Shown: positions 35,569 through 45,446 of the stretch, piece by piece
Layout: every line of letters begins with the position of its first letter
How positions within the stretch are numbered: the first letter of the stretch is position 1
From: JAAXQD01 sp963790095
Lineage (GTDB): Bacteria; Desulfobacterota; Desulfobacteria; Desulfobacterales; UBA11574
Length of the DNA: 64,000 bases
NCBI GenBank assembly: GCA_963790095.1
Contig: CAWBNO010000012.1
Coordinates: 190,375-254,374, forward strand
Direction: 5' to 3'
Notes under the pieces: model-generated
The model's database searches: none
The model's input: only the letters and a program-made list of their open reading frames with translations
Told to the model about the DNA's origin: nothing
Program-made: the position numbers and the translations under genes

Positions 35569-35853
35569 ATGACACTCACAAAAGTTCAGATTGTCGAGTC
35601 CATCCACAGTGAAATCGGATTGCCCAAGAACAAATCCACAGAAATTGTCGAAACCCTTATTGAGATCATCAAAAAGACCCTGGCATCTGGTGAGGACGTT
35701 TTGATCTCTAATTTTGGCAAATTCTGTGTCAAGGAAAAGAAGGAACGGAAAGGCAGGAATCCTGCAACCGGGGATGACTTGATGCTTGAACCGAGGAAGG
35801 TCGTTACGTTTAGATGTTCCGGCAAGTTGAGGGATCGGGTTAATGGTGAATAA
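35569..35853 (+). CDS. ihfA: Integration host factor subunit alpha (IHF/HU family)
   Basis: The 94-residue DNA-bending protein opens MTLTKVQIVESIHSEIGLPK and contains ISNFGKFCVKEKKERKGRNP with the DNA-intercalating NPATG turn, then EPRKVVTFRCSGKLRDRVN. These are IHF alpha features. The start at 35569 follows AAAGGAG. A truncated copy exists at 15602-15814. IHF is also the usual partner of sigma-54 promoters, of which two candidates lie at 16.7-17.1 kb. Confidence 0.88.
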   Translation: MTLTKVQIVESIHSEIGLPKNKSTEIVETLIEIIKKTLASGEDVLISNFGKFCVKEKKERKGRNPATGDDLMLEPRKVVTFRCSGKLRDRVNGE

Positions 35854-35979
35854 CCGGTAAATTCGCCGGAACCCAAAAAGTGACAACCAACGGCGTCCAT
35901 AAAAAAGGAAAAAGGACAGGGATGTTCAAAAGGGGCAAACCCCCCAGAAAATGGGGACTGCTTTCAGATTCATGTCTGT

Positions 35980-36864
35980 TCATTCAATAAAATGCATCGC
36001 CATGGTTTTGGTATTGTAGGCATAACCAAGATTCCCTTCTTTGTCGATGCAGATGATACCCCCATGGGCGTGTAGCGAGTTTAATTCTTCAATTCCGTAT
36101 TCGGCAGCTCCCATGGCATTTGCCGACTCCCTAAATCTTAGATAATTGACAACCTGTTTTCCCAAGGATAGAACGAGAATCTTTTCTCCATACCCTGTGC
36201 AGGAAACACCACCGTATTTTGAACAGTAGGTTCCGGCACCGATGATTCCCGAATCGCCCACCCTTCCGGGCACATTCATTTTAAGCCCCCCGGTGGAGGT
36301 CCCTGCAGCGATGTTGCCGGTTGAATCCATGGCCACGCAGCCGACGGTCCCCAACGTAAATCTCCCTTCTTTAAGATACCGATCCACATGGAATATCTGC
36401 TCATACGTCGTTTTTTGGCGAAACTCTTCCATGATCTCCATCCATAGGTTTACCTTGGGCCGGGTTCTCGGGTCATACCTTGGGAAACCTTCAGAATGCG
36501 CGAACTCGGTGGCAAGCCGCCCTGATAAGATTACGTGCTGGGTCGTGTCCATAACCCGTCTTGCTACGGATATGGGATGTTCCACATCTTCAATGCCAAT
36601 GACGGCGCCGGCAGATAGATCATCTTTCATAATAGAGGCATCCATCCTAACTGTTCCGTCAAGTTGAAGGTAACTGCCAACCCCCGCGTTCAGAAACGCC
36701 GAAGCCTCCAAATTCCGTATGGCAATTTCCACGGCTTCCACCGCATCTTTTTTCAACAACACTTCGTACCCTATTTTGCAGGCATTGATGACATCTTTTT
36801 TCCGTTCCGGTTCATCATCGCTGGAACGACTTGCGCCACCATGAACGATTATTTTGGGCTTCAT
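35980..36864 (-). CDS. Isoaspartyl peptidase/L-asparaginase (plant-type Ntn hydrolase)
   Basis: Hydrolyses L-asparagine or isoaspartyl dipeptides after self-cleavage. The N-terminus KIIVHGGA and the autocatalytic LGTVGCVAMD motif with nucleophile Thr173 are present, as are GRVGDSGIIGAG and GYGEKILV for substrate binding. The 294-residue length is normal. It is monocistronic between ihfA and a repeat-filled gap. Confidence 0.92.
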   Translation of the reverse strand: MKPKIIVHGGASRSSDDEPERKKDVINACKIGYEVLLKKDAVEAVEIAIRNLEASAFLNAGVGSYLQLDGTVRMDASIMKDDLSAGAVIGIEDVEHPISVARRVMDTTQHVILSGRLATEFAHSEGFPRYDPRTRPKVNLWMEIMEEFRQKTTYEQIFHVDRYLKEGRFTLGTVGCVAMDSTGNIAAGTSTGGLKMNVPGRVGDSGIIGAGTYCSKYGGVSCTGYGEKILVLSLGKQVVNYLRFRESANAMGAAEYGIEELNSLHAHGGIICIDKEGNLGYAYNTKTMAMHFIE

Positions 36865-37371
36865 AGCTACCTCTGGATTTTATTTAGTATTGAAAAACCT
36901 CCGCCTTGCGGGAGTTAAACACAGCGGTTATGCCATCAATCGGTTGAGCTGGAAAATTGGAATAATGGAGTGTTGGAGTAATGGGTTTCTAAACCTGAGA
37001 TTAAAAAAAGAAAGTTTTCGCTTTTAATATCCAATATTCCAATACTCCAGCACTCCATCATTCTCCGCGTAGCGGGATCTTCGATGCGCCCAGATTCTTT
37101 ACAATTTATTACCTGAAGAACACCGTCCCTTTTTGTGTAAAGCATCTTCACAAATTCGGTTTAAATTTCCTCTTTTTGGAACTGGTCTTAAAAAGCCGAT
37201 CCATAAAATATTGGGTATCCCTTCGAAACATTGAACCCAAGACCTGTATTTTCTTATATTTATTTTGTTTTGTAAAGCCCGTTTGAAGGAAATTACTTGC
37301 TGCAACGTTGGTTTTTGGAGTATTGTAAACGAAATGAGACCTTAATTCAGCGTGAGTAAAGGAGGGACATC
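36865..37371. repeat. Intergenic repeats including family 4
   Basis: TGGAATAATGGAGTGTTGG (about 36958) and its near complement (about 37033-37060) form a long imperfect inverted repeat. 37053-37095 (CCATCATTCTCCGCG, GCGGGATCTTCGATGCGCCC) matches 39281-39325. An AAAGGAGG ribosome-binding site ends the gap. No gene is seen. Confidence 0.5.
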
Positions 37372-38163
37372 ATGGCACGAATGAACCACAAGGAATCGGC
37401 TGATTTTATTCGAAACGACTTGCGACTAAAAACCCTTCCTGTTGCCGTCAAGTTTCTTAAAGAAACGGCGGCGTTCCCCGAAAAGACCCGTCAGCCCTCG
37501 GTGGTTTTGGGCAAGCGGATCACCATTTGCCAGGGGGTCACCATGGCGCGAACTTACGGGTGGACCATGGGGCTCACCCAGGAAGATCTGGTCTGTGTTC
37601 CCGGGATGATCGCTTTTGGTTTCAGCGATGTGCCTGATTCTGTTGAGACACTTGGAAAACTCTTTTGCGAAGTCGAATTTTCCCAAAGCGAGGTAATGGG
37701 GCGCAACGAGGTAGAATCCATGATTCGTCTGGAGAATCGGGAATTTGAAGCCATTGTCTTGGCGCCCCTGCAAAAAGGGCTATACGATCCGGATACCGTG
37801 CTATTTTATGGCAATCCCGCCCAGATGATGCGGCTGATTCAGGCACTGGTTTATGAAGAAAACCGGCGCATTTTGGGAAACTTCGGGGGAAAGGTGGAAT
37901 GCAGTGAATATCTCATTGCGCCGTACAAAACCCAGTCCCCCAGAGTCGTCATTCCGGGTATGGGAGATCGCATTTTTTCCATGACCCAAGACGATGAAAT
38001 GATATTTTCCATTCCCGGACACCTGCTCGAAAAATTGGTTCAGGGTTTGAAGAAAGCAGGAAAAAAGATCGGTGCCCGCTATCCCGTGACATTTTACCAG
38101 AACTTCCAGCCGGAATTCCCCAAACCCTACAAGGTCTTGGGGGAGACGTTGGGCATCGTGTGA
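37372..38163 (+). CDS. DUF169 family protein
   Basis: The 263-residue protein has the DUF169 pattern: RLKTLPVAVKFLKE near the N-terminus, CQGVTMARTYGW, and the later VYEENRRILGNFGGKVECSEY and FSIPGHLLEKLVQGLK segments. These proteins are common in methanogens and sulfate reducers and are sometimes placed near corrinoid or acyl-CoA enzymes; their reaction is unknown. A fabH gene follows 86 bases later. Confidence 0.85.
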   Translation: MARMNHKESADFIRNDLRLKTLPVAVKFLKETAAFPEKTRQPSVVLGKRITICQGVTMARTYGWTMGLTQEDLVCVPGMIAFGFSDVPDSVETLGKLFCEVEFSQSEVMGRNEVESMIRLENREFEAIVLAPLQKGLYDPDTVLFYGNPAQMMRLIQALVYEENRRILGNFGGKVECSEYLIAPYKTQSPRVVIPGMGDRIFSMTQDDEMIFSIPGHLLEKLVQGLKKAGKKIGARYPVTFYQNFQPEFPKPYKVLGETLGIV

Positions 38164-38249
38164 TCGGTGAAAAATCCGGGCCCATTGTGTAAATAAACAG
38201 AGGCGTGTCAAAATAACGCCGCAAACCGTCGACGCTATGCGGACAGAAT

Positions 38250-39257
38250 ATGGATACGGTGAGGATCATCGGTACCGGCTCATATGTACCGCCGAAAGTT
38301 CTGACCAATTTCGATTTAGAGAAAATGGGTCTGGACACCACGGATGAATGGATTGTGCAGCGGACCGGAATTCGGGAAAGGCGTGTGGCTGATCCGGACA
38401 TTGCCACTTCGGATCTCGGTTATGAAGCTTCTCTCAAGGCCCTCGACATGGCTGGGCTGACCGCCAAGGACCTCGATCTTATCCTTGTGGCCACCATAAC
38501 CCCGGACATGTGCTGTCCTGCATCCGCCAATTGGCTTCAGGGCAAGTTGGATGCACCCCAGGCCGTAACATTCGATATCACGGCCGCCTGCTCCGGTTTT
38601 ATTTTCGGACTGAATGTCGCTGAACAATATCTTAAGAACAGGACCTGTCGATATGTGCTGGTGGTGGCCGCTGAAGTCATGACCCGGACGGTGAACTGGA
38701 AGGATCGTGCCACGTGTATCCTGTGGGGCGACGGTGCCGGTGCCGCGGTGTTGACCCTGGGGAAAAAAGGACCTGAAATCCTGTCCACCCACATTCACAC
38801 AAACGGCGCCGATGGCCAGGATCTACTGTTGCCCGGCGGGGGATCGAAAACAACGCCGATCTCCCATGAAAGCGTCGATAAGGGACGCCACTTTTTAAAT
38901 CTACTGGAAGCCAATTTGAGCTTCAGAGTGGCGGTCAAATATTTCATGGAATCGATCAAGGAGGCGGCGCGATTTAACCGGGTCCGCATCCAGGATATCG
39001 ACTGGTTTATTCCCCATCAGGCAAATATCCGGATGTTCCGATACATCTCCAAGTCCTTGGAAATTCCCTTTGAGAAATTTTATTTGACCATACAGAAATA
39101 CGGGAATATTTCTTCGGCATCTTGCGCCATCGCCTTTGATGAGGCCATCCGCCAGGAATACATCCGGCCGGACGATCTCATCTGCCTTCCGGTGTTCGGC
39201 GGCGGGCTGACATGGGGAAGTGCACTGATACGGTGGTCGTCCGAATCGCCCATATAA
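38250..39257 (+). CDS. fabH: 3-oxoacyl-ACP synthase III (FabH family)
   Basis: Starts fatty-acid synthesis by condensing an acyl-CoA with malonyl-ACP. The catalytic triad is visible: Cys114 in TAACSGF, His in WFIPHQANIRM and Asn in YGNISSASCA. The N-terminal TGSYVPPKVLTNFDLEKMG and DEWIVQRTGIRERR are typical. At 335 residues it is full length. It stands alone here, away from a fab cluster, so a specialised or second copy is possible. Confidence 0.93.
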   Translation: MDTVRIIGTGSYVPPKVLTNFDLEKMGLDTTDEWIVQRTGIRERRVADPDIATSDLGYEASLKALDMAGLTAKDLDLILVATITPDMCCPASANWLQGKLDAPQAVTFDITAACSGFIFGLNVAEQYLKNRTCRYVLVVAAEVMTRTVNWKDRATCILWGDGAGAAVLTLGKKGPEILSTHIHTNGADGQDLLLPGGGSKTTPISHESVDKGRHFLNLLEANLSFRVAVKYFMESIKEAARFNRVRIQDIDWFIPHQANIRMFRYISKSLEIPFEKFYLTIQKYGNISSASCAIAFDEAIRQEYIRPDDLICLPVFGGGLTWGSALIRWSSESPI

Positions 39258-39280
39258 CCCCATCGATCCAGTCCACCAAT

Positions 39281-39325
39281 CCATCATTCCCCGCATGGCG
39301 GGATCTAAAATGGGCCCGGATTTTT
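39281..39325. repeat. Dispersed repeat family 4
   Basis: CCATCATTCCCCGCATGG and GATCTAAAATGGGCCCGGAT recur at 37053-37095 and 13572-13604. It lies between converging genes. Confidence 0.55.
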
Positions 39326-39357
39326 TATTCAATTCTCAATATACAAGGGTTAAAATG

Positions 39358-39621
39358 TCAAGAAGGACTCAGGGTATCGAGATAAGATTTTAAGGACTCG
39401 AACCGCCGGGGCGCTTCCAGGTCATTGCCCGAGTTCAAGTCGCTGACGTTGACCCAGACCGGTTCATCCAGGGATTCGGGCAGGTGCAGTTCATCGTCCG
39501 AGGTGATGGTGATAAACGCTTCGGCGCCGTTGTGCTCGATTTTCTTCAGATACCACTCAAAACCGCTGCAACTGGACGATATTTCAAAACCGTATTTTTC
39601 CATTGTTTTATCGAGTTCCAT
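39358..39621 (-). CDS. Hypothetical protein, about 87 residues
   Basis: No family is recognised. I favour the ATG at 39621, which is preceded by AAAGGA at good spacing, over upstream starts at 39648 and 39681. The protein is acidic and soluble, with alternating beta strands (YGFEISSSCSGFEWYLKKIE, AFITITSDDELHLPE), suggesting a small alpha/beta fold. It diverges from the aldehyde dehydrogenase-like gene. Confidence 0.55.
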   Translation of the reverse strand: MELDKTMEKYGFEISSSCSGFEWYLKKIEHNGAEAFITITSDDELHLPESLDEPVWVNVSDLNSGNDLEAPRRFESLKSYLDTLSPS

Positions 39622-39856
39622 TTCCCATCCTTTCCAGAACGTTTTCATTAAAGGGTCCGCGAAAAGGTTCCCAGCGCGCAATTCAACCCCGGCGAGATGT
39701 CGGTGTTATATAAATTGTACTTTTTATTTCATAGCGATAATGGTATAAAGGGCATATCACAAATCGGAGAATAAAGATACCATTGGTGCACAGCGCAACC
39801 AATTTTTTTTGGACCCGGAGAATCGGCGCTATCACCCAATTTAATGGAAGAGATCC

Positions 39857-41056
39857 ATGGCACAAAACCAAGAGTTCAGGGCCAGGCTGGAAGAAATCGA
39901 ACGACTGGCCGATGCAATTGAACGTCAAAAAACGAAACTGCAGGAAACCGCTGCCCAGGATGCGGGATTTCCTGTAAAAATCACCGGGATCGAGGTGGAT
40001 CTGGCGGTGGCCTACTTGCGAACCATGAAAGAAGAGATTCCGTGGGTGGCCAACGGTCAACCTTACGGTACGGTGGCCACCATATTTGCCTACGATGCGC
40101 CGGCGGTGGTGTTGGCCCGTCTGGGTGGTTCGGCCCTTTTGACGGGGAATCGCATGCGGTTCAGCGTCTCTTCCCAGACCCCTCGAACCGGAGTGCTGCT
40201 CGGTGAGATTTGCAAACCGTTCCTGGCCATCGAACCGTTCATCGGTGAGGATAACCGGGAATTCGGCCGACACTGTATAGCGGATCCGGATGTCCGGGTT
40301 CTTTTTATTTCAGGGGCTTCGGCGGTTGGAGAGGTGTATCGAAAACAGCATACGGCCTTTGACAAACTCTTTTTTGCAGGGCCTGGGGGTATGCCGTCGG
40401 CAATTGTGTTTGAAGATGCAGATGCACATGCAGCTGCCGGTTTTATCGCACGGCGGGCATTTGTCAATGGCGGTCAATACTGCACCACCTTGAAAAAGGT
40501 GTATATCCACAGCAGTCTTTATGAAATTGTCCGTGAAGATATACTCGGTCATGTGAAAAACATGAAGATGGGAGATCCTTTTGATCCGGACACCGACATC
40601 GGACCGATTCGGGTTGAACGGACCCGTAAAATCATTCAAAATGCACTCAGACAGTGCCGGCCTGCACGGTTAATCGAGGGGACCATTGACGGTGAAATGA
40701 TCTATCCCCTGGTGCTTGAAACCGACAATAACAGAATTCCTGACCTTGAACTCTTCGGCCCCTTCCTTCTTCTCAAACCCTTTGACGATCTGCAACACGC
40801 CGTGTCGGAACTTGTTCAGACCCGTTACGGCTTTCTTCTGGCATTTTTCGGATCCGCGTCGGATCAAACAAAAGCGCGCTTTAATTCTCACTTTGGGATG
40901 GTGCACGATAACCCTGACTTCACGTTTACGCCGTTGCGGCTTCCATTTGGCGGAAAGGGCGCCAGCGGTTGGATCCTCGAGCGTCGGGGCAATGATTGGA
41001 TCGAGCGAGACGGGGCATTTCTTTACAGCAAGGAGCTGGTTTCAGATGCCGGCTGA
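39857..41056 (+). CDS. Aldehyde dehydrogenase-superfamily protein, short
   Basis: The 399-residue protein has the ALDH cofactor region (PYGTVATIFAYDAP), the nucleophile segment FVNGGQYCTTLKKVYIH, and the C-terminal PFGGKGASGW. It is about 80 residues shorter than usual, lacking the N-terminal part. The general-base segment, normally ELGG, reads AGPGGMPSAIVFEDAD, so the usual Glu is missing. It may be a CoA-acylating type, which does not need that Glu, or it may have lost dehydrogenase activity. Confidence 0.8.
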   Translation: MAQNQEFRARLEEIERLADAIERQKTKLQETAAQDAGFPVKITGIEVDLAVAYLRTMKEEIPWVANGQPYGTVATIFAYDAPAVVLARLGGSALLTGNRMRFSVSSQTPRTGVLLGEICKPFLAIEPFIGEDNREFGRHCIADPDVRVLFISGASAVGEVYRKQHTAFDKLFFAGPGGMPSAIVFEDADAHAAAGFIARRAFVNGGQYCTTLKKVYIHSSLYEIVREDILGHVKNMKMGDPFDPDTDIGPIRVERTRKIIQNALRQCRPARLIEGTIDGEMIYPLVLETDNNRIPDLELFGPFLLLKPFDDLQHAVSELVQTRYGFLLAFFGSASDQTKARFNSHFGMVHDNPDFTFTPLRLPFGGKGASGWILERRGNDWIERDGAFLYSKELVSDAG

Positions 41057-41123
41057 AAAGCGACCATTCCCCCAATGAATTGTTTGTAACCCCTATGGTT
41101 GCCAAAAAAAACGGCAACGTCTG

Positions 41124-42128
41124 TCAACGCTGGAGATATTTTGATTTCAGTTCAGAAATTCGTCTGAGTGATTCCACCCCTTTTGCCCGGATCGATTGGG
41201 ATCGGCTCTGGGCATCCAATATTTCTTTGAATGCACTCTCGATGTCGGGCCCTGCATGGCAGATCAGGGCGATGTCGATGTCTGACATTAGAATCCGGCG
41301 GATCACGGTATGGATGTCGTAATTATTTTTAATGGCCCCCATGTCCAAATCGTCGGTCATGGTAAGACCGCCGTAGCCCAGCCGCCGGCGGAGAAGATCA
41401 CCGGCAATGGCCGATGACAGGCTTGCGGGCCACTGGGGATCCAGCTTTCTATAAAGAATGTGCGAGAGCATTATTCCCGCCACATGGTTCTTTATGGCGG
41501 CTTGAAACGGGATAAGATCGAAAGTTTCCATGGCGTCGTCATCCGTCTCCAGGTCGGGCATCTCAAGATGTGAATCGAGTATGGTACGCCCGATACCTGG
41601 AAAATGTTTGGCAACCGCCATAATTTTATTGGCCTGGAGGTGTTCGATGACCATCGTTCCCAATTGAGACACCCACATGGGGTCGGGGCCGAACACCCTG
41701 TCGGCCATGACACCCGCTATCCCTTCGGGAACAACATCCAAAACCGGCGCCAGGTTCATGTTGATTCCCAGCATCCGGAGCTCGTTGGAAGTGGTTTGGG
41801 CGAATACCCTGGCATCTTCGGGACCTTTCATCTTTGGATTGCCCGGGAACTGGGTAAACGGTTCTTTGAGTCTGGCCACCTTGCCCCCTTCCTGGTCGAT
41901 GGCGATAAACAGGGGCGGCTGGCCGCAAGCCCGGGCATGGGCCTGGATCGAGGCACACAATGCTCGGATTTGTTCGGGATTCACCAGGTTCCCGGCAAAA
42001 AAAACGATTCCGCCCACCTTCAAGGTGTCGATGAGAAATTTAAGTTCCGGGTTGAACTCGATTCCGTCGAATCCCACCATGAGACGCTGGCCGGCGGACT
42101 GCTCCGGTGAAAATGCTGTCATACTCAT
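41124..42128 (-). CDS. nagZ: Beta-N-acetylhexosaminidase (glycoside hydrolase family 3)
   Basis: Removes N-acetylglucosamine from anhydromuropeptides in peptidoglycan recycling. The family motifs are FIAIDQEGGKVARLK, AVAKHFPGIG with a loop histidine (DSHLEMP), and the nucleophile region GGLTMTDDLDMGAI. At 334 residues it is normal. It is the last gene of a minus-strand run mltG-prmA-nagZ, so two cell-wall enzymes flank prmA. Confidence 0.93.
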   Translation of the reverse strand: MSMTAFSPEQSAGQRLMVGFDGIEFNPELKFLIDTLKVGGIVFFAGNLVNPEQIRALCASIQAHARACGQPPLFIAIDQEGGKVARLKEPFTQFPGNPKMKGPEDARVFAQTTSNELRMLGINMNLAPVLDVVPEGIAGVMADRVFGPDPMWVSQLGTMVIEHLQANKIMAVAKHFPGIGRTILDSHLEMPDLETDDDAMETFDLIPFQAAIKNHVAGIMLSHILYRKLDPQWPASLSSAIAGDLLRRRLGYGGLTMTDDLDMGAIKNNYDIHTVIRRILMSDIDIALICHAGPDIESAFKEILDAQSRSQSIRAKGVESLRRISELKSKYLQR

Positions 42129-42208
42129 GCGTTCTTTCCTTAATCGCGTTGTTCAGAATAACATCCTGTTTCAGCCCCAGGACAATTCCGGTTCCCGCTT
42201 GTTGAGAT

Positions 42209-43054
42209 TCAACGGACAAATACCATCCCTGCCCAGTCTTTTTCAAATGATTTCCAGACACATTTAAAACGGTTTCGGGTGAATTCATTCAAAAGATCCG
42301 AAACTTCATCTGTTTTCATTCCCGAAACCACGACCGCACCGTCTTTTTCGGTAATTTGGGCCAGGTGGGAACACAGCCGCTTAAGGGTGGGATATCGGAG
42401 GTTCGCGGTGATCAGTGTAAATTTCTCATCGATATCCAATATGTTATGGTCATGGATTGAAATCCGATGCGCCAGGTGGTTCAATTGAATGTTTTTTTTG
42501 GCTTCTGCCCTTGCGCAGGGATCGATATCGATTCCCTGGGCTGTTTTTATCCCCAACAAGACGGCTGCAATTGCCAGAACACCGGATCCGGTTCCAATGT
42601 CCAGGGCTTGGGTATTGTTTTCTTTTTTAAAACGATCGGTTTCGAGAACCGCCGTTTCAATCCCTTGGATCGCCAGTCTCGTTGTGGGATGATCCCCCGA
42701 ACCGAAGGCAGCCCCCTGCTGGATGCGGATGACCACGTCTTTGACACCGGGTCGGTAAAACATGCCGTGGGGTTTCAATACCACCCGATGGGATATGCGG
42801 ATGGGTTTGTTGAAGGATTTTTCGAGGAAAGAACAGCCAAAATGATAGGTGTACATGAGTTCCCGGTCTGAAACCAAATTCCTGACCACGGCTTTAAATT
42901 CCTGACGGTCCATGGAAAACCGATCCGAGAGTATCCTTTCCAACGCACCGGGGGTGAGTTTTTCTTTCGACCCATTCACACAGGACAACACCTCCCGGCG
43001 GATTGCACGCCGGCGGGTAACGGCGCTTTTTTCGGTTTTTTCAGATACGCTCAT
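42209..43054 (-). CDS. prmA: Ribosomal protein L11 methyltransferase-like protein
   Basis: A SAM-dependent methyltransferase of PrmA type. The signature GAAFGSGDHPTTRLAI precedes motif I ALDIGTGSGVLAIAA, then GIDIDPCARAEAKKNIQLN and TANLRYPTLKRL in place of the usual N-I/L motif IV. The N-terminus carries a basic extension that differs from the classical L11-binding domain, so the exact substrate is uncertain. It starts 11 bases after mltG ends. Confidence 0.85.
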   Translation of the reverse strand: MSVSEKTEKSAVTRRRAIRREVLSCVNGSKEKLTPGALERILSDRFSMDRQEFKAVVRNLVSDRELMYTYHFGCSFLEKSFNKPIRISHRVVLKPHGMFYRPGVKDVVIRIQQGAAFGSGDHPTTRLAIQGIETAVLETDRFKKENNTQALDIGTGSGVLAIAAVLLGIKTAQGIDIDPCARAEAKKNIQLNHLAHRISIHDHNILDIDEKFTLITANLRYPTLKRLCSHLAQITEKDGAVVVSGMKTDEVSDLLNEFTRNRFKCVWKSFEKDWAGMVFVR

Positions 43055-43065
43055 TCATTGCTCTT

Positions 43066-44070
43066 CTAATGGCCCAATTGATACTTTCTAACAGCACGGT
43101 TGTGATCTCTAATATTGGTTGAAAACTGGTGTGTCCGGTCTTTTCTGGCAACAAAAAAGAGAAACTCGGTATCTGCCGGGTAAAGGGCGGCTTCAAGGGC
43201 CTCGACGCCGGTGTTTGAAATCGGTCCCGGGGGCAGTCCTTTTATGGTATAGGTGTTGTACGGGGTCGACGTGAGGAGATCTTTTCGGGTGATGTTGCCG
43301 TTGAAATCTTTTATGCCGTAGATCACCGTGGGGTCACTCTCCAAACGCATTTTCCGGTTTAAACGATTGTGGAAAACAGAAGATATGACGGGACGTTCAT
43401 CAGCAGTACCCGTCTCCTTTTCAATGATGGATGCAAGGGTGACCACCTGGTGAACGGTAAGCCCCAGACTTTTGGCCTGTTCTTTCCACTCCGGCAGGAA
43501 AACAGACCAGAACCGTTTTACCATGGCGGATATGATTTTTCCAGGTAAGGTTCCCTTGGGGAAATAGTAGGTATCTGGGAAAAGATACCCTTCGAAGGTT
43601 TCGGCATCGATCCCTCGGGCCTGGACCAGTTCGGGGTCGGTGGCGGCCTTTAAAAAATCGATTTCGGCTCCGAACCCCGCTTTGGAAACCGCCTGGGCAA
43701 CCTGCTGCAGATTATAACCTTCGGGTATGGTGAGCCTGTGAAGGAGAACCTTTCCGTGAACCATGATATCGAGTATTTTATTGGGTGTCATGGCCGCGGA
43801 AAGTCCATATTCTCCGGCTTTGATTTTTTTGTCATATCCCTTGAAGCGCGCCAACAATCTGAATTTGAAGGGATGTTCGATAATGCCGCGATCACGGAGC
43901 ATTTTAGCGAAAGATTGAAACCCCTGGCCGGATTTAACATCCACAACCTGTTCGACGGGTTCCGTGCCTGTCGGCGTTTGGGCGTAGTTCAGGATGTCCA
44001 GGTATACGGCTGTTGCACCGAAAAACCCGAAAATCAGCGTTGATGTGATGATGATCCCTAATTTTTTCAA
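43066..44070 (-). CDS. mltG: Endolytic murein transglycosylase
   Basis: Cleaves nascent glycan strands at the inner membrane, setting glycan length. An N-terminal transmembrane helix precedes a LysM-like domain (IPEGYNLQQVAQAVSKAG) and the YceG catalytic core with LASIIEKETG and VFHNRLNRKMRLESDPTVIYG, including the catalytic Glu. I place the start at TTG 44070 (GAGGA upstream), which gives MKKLGIIITSTLIFG; the open frame extends to 44133. It heads the run with prmA and nagZ. Confidence 0.92.
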   Translation of the reverse strand: MKKLGIIITSTLIFGFFGATAVYLDILNYAQTPTGTEPVEQVVDVKSGQGFQSFAKMLRDRGIIEHPFKFRLLARFKGYDKKIKAGEYGLSAAMTPNKILDIMVHGKVLLHRLTIPEGYNLQQVAQAVSKAGFGAEIDFLKAATDPELVQARGIDAETFEGYLFPDTYYFPKGTLPGKIISAMVKRFWSVFLPEWKEQAKSLGLTVHQVVTLASIIEKETGTADERPVISSVFHNRLNRKMRLESDPTVIYGIKDFNGNITRKDLLTSTPYNTYTIKGLPPGPISNTGVEALEAALYPADTEFLFFVARKDRTHQFSTNIRDHNRAVRKYQLGH

Positions 44071-44273
44071 AATTTGATTGTCCTCGTTTACAATCCATTG
44101 GGGTGTTGCAATTTTATGCCATAGCGCAGCCAATTGTCAAAGGGGGAATGCAGACGCCTTGATTTTAATGGACCGCGTGATTAACGTTGACAAGGGAGAA
44201 TTTTATTGATTCGTTGAAGTAAGCGGTGGTGAACCGTTTGAGTGGTCACCGATGAAGAGTTGAGGACACAAGG

Positions 44274-45446
44274 ATGCATATACGCCGGCAGCGGAATACA
44301 ACTGAAGATTATCAAGGATTTGAACAGGGGCCCATCCGGCCGCCCAGTGAGGCTTACAGCCTTCTGATTCGTGTCACACGGAACTGCCCGTGGAATCGCT
44401 GTACCTTTTGCCCCGTGTACAAGGAATCGCGGTTCTCCATCCGTCCGACGGATCATGTCAAGGCGGATATCGATACGGTTCACAGATCTCTCGAGATCAT
44501 TCAAAAAATGACCGACGACCACGGCAACCTTTCTCGAACCGCTGTCCGGGAAAGGGTGGGCAATGATGAACATCTGGACCCCGGAGGGTTTAACGCCGCT
44601 TTGAGCTGGTTTTCCGGCGGAATGCGGTCGGTGTTTCTCCAGGATGCAAACAGTCTTATCATAACCCCATCGGATTTATTGGAGATACTCCTTCATATCA
44701 AAAAGCGGTTTCCCTGGGTCGAACGAACGACCTCATATGCCCGCTCCCACACCATCGCCCGGATCAAGGATCGTGATCTCAAGAATTTCAAAGACGCCGG
44801 TTTGAACAGAATCCATATCGGTCTGGAATCCGGTTCAGACCGGGTGCTTAAGATGGCCAAAAAAGGGGTTACCCAAGAAACCCATATCAAAGCAGGGCTC
44901 AAAATAAAAAAGGCTGGGATGGAATTGTCGGAGTATGTTATGCCGGGCCTGGGAGGGAAAACCTATTCCGAGATTCATGCCCGGGAAACGGCCGATGCTT
45001 TAAACCGGATCAACCCGGATTTTATAAGGCTCAGAACCCTGGCCATTCCCAACAGTGTCGAGCTGTATGTCGATTATGCCGCCGGCGATTTTGAAAAATG
45101 TACGGATCTCATGATGGCCAAGGAGATTCTGATTTTCTTGGAATCCTTGAACGGCATTACCAGTGTGGTCAAGAGCGACCATATTTTGAATCTCTTTGGG
45201 AATTTGGAAGGTAAATTGCCCGGAGATAAAGGGCGGATGCTGGATATGGTACACCGTTTTTTGGCCATGGATCCGGAACGGCAGTGTGTCTATCAGGTGG
45301 GGAGACGGTTCGGGTTTTTCTCCGGCCTTAAGGATATGGAAAGCCCCCGGAGACTGGCCAAGGCGGAAAAGGCCTGCCGCCAGTTCGGAATTACGCCGGA
45401 AAATGTGGATGAAGTGATCGATGAGTTGATGAAAAGATTCATTTAG
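44274..45446 (+). CDS. Radical SAM protein
   Basis: The 390-residue enzyme has the Fe-S motif CPWNRCTFC (C-x4-C-x2-C, a spacing known for this HemN/YgiQ-related clade) near residue 40, an internal GLESGSDRVLKMAKKG, and EYVMPGLGGKTYSEIHA. It probably generates a 5'-deoxyadenosyl radical; the substrate is not known. It diverges from mltG with a short gap and stands alone. Confidence 0.88.
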   Translation: MHIRRQRNTTEDYQGFEQGPIRPPSEAYSLLIRVTRNCPWNRCTFCPVYKESRFSIRPTDHVKADIDTVHRSLEIIQKMTDDHGNLSRTAVRERVGNDEHLDPGGFNAALSWFSGGMRSVFLQDANSLIITPSDLLEILLHIKKRFPWVERTTSYARSHTIARIKDRDLKNFKDAGLNRIHIGLESGSDRVLKMAKKGVTQETHIKAGLKIKKAGMELSEYVMPGLGGKTYSEIHARETADALNRINPDFIRLRTLAIPNSVELYVDYAAGDFEKCTDLMMAKEILIFLESLNGITSVVKSDHILNLFGNLEGKLPGDKGRMLDMVHRFLAMDPERQCVYQVGRRFGFFSGLKDMESPRRLAKAEKACRQFGITPENVDEVIDELMKRFI

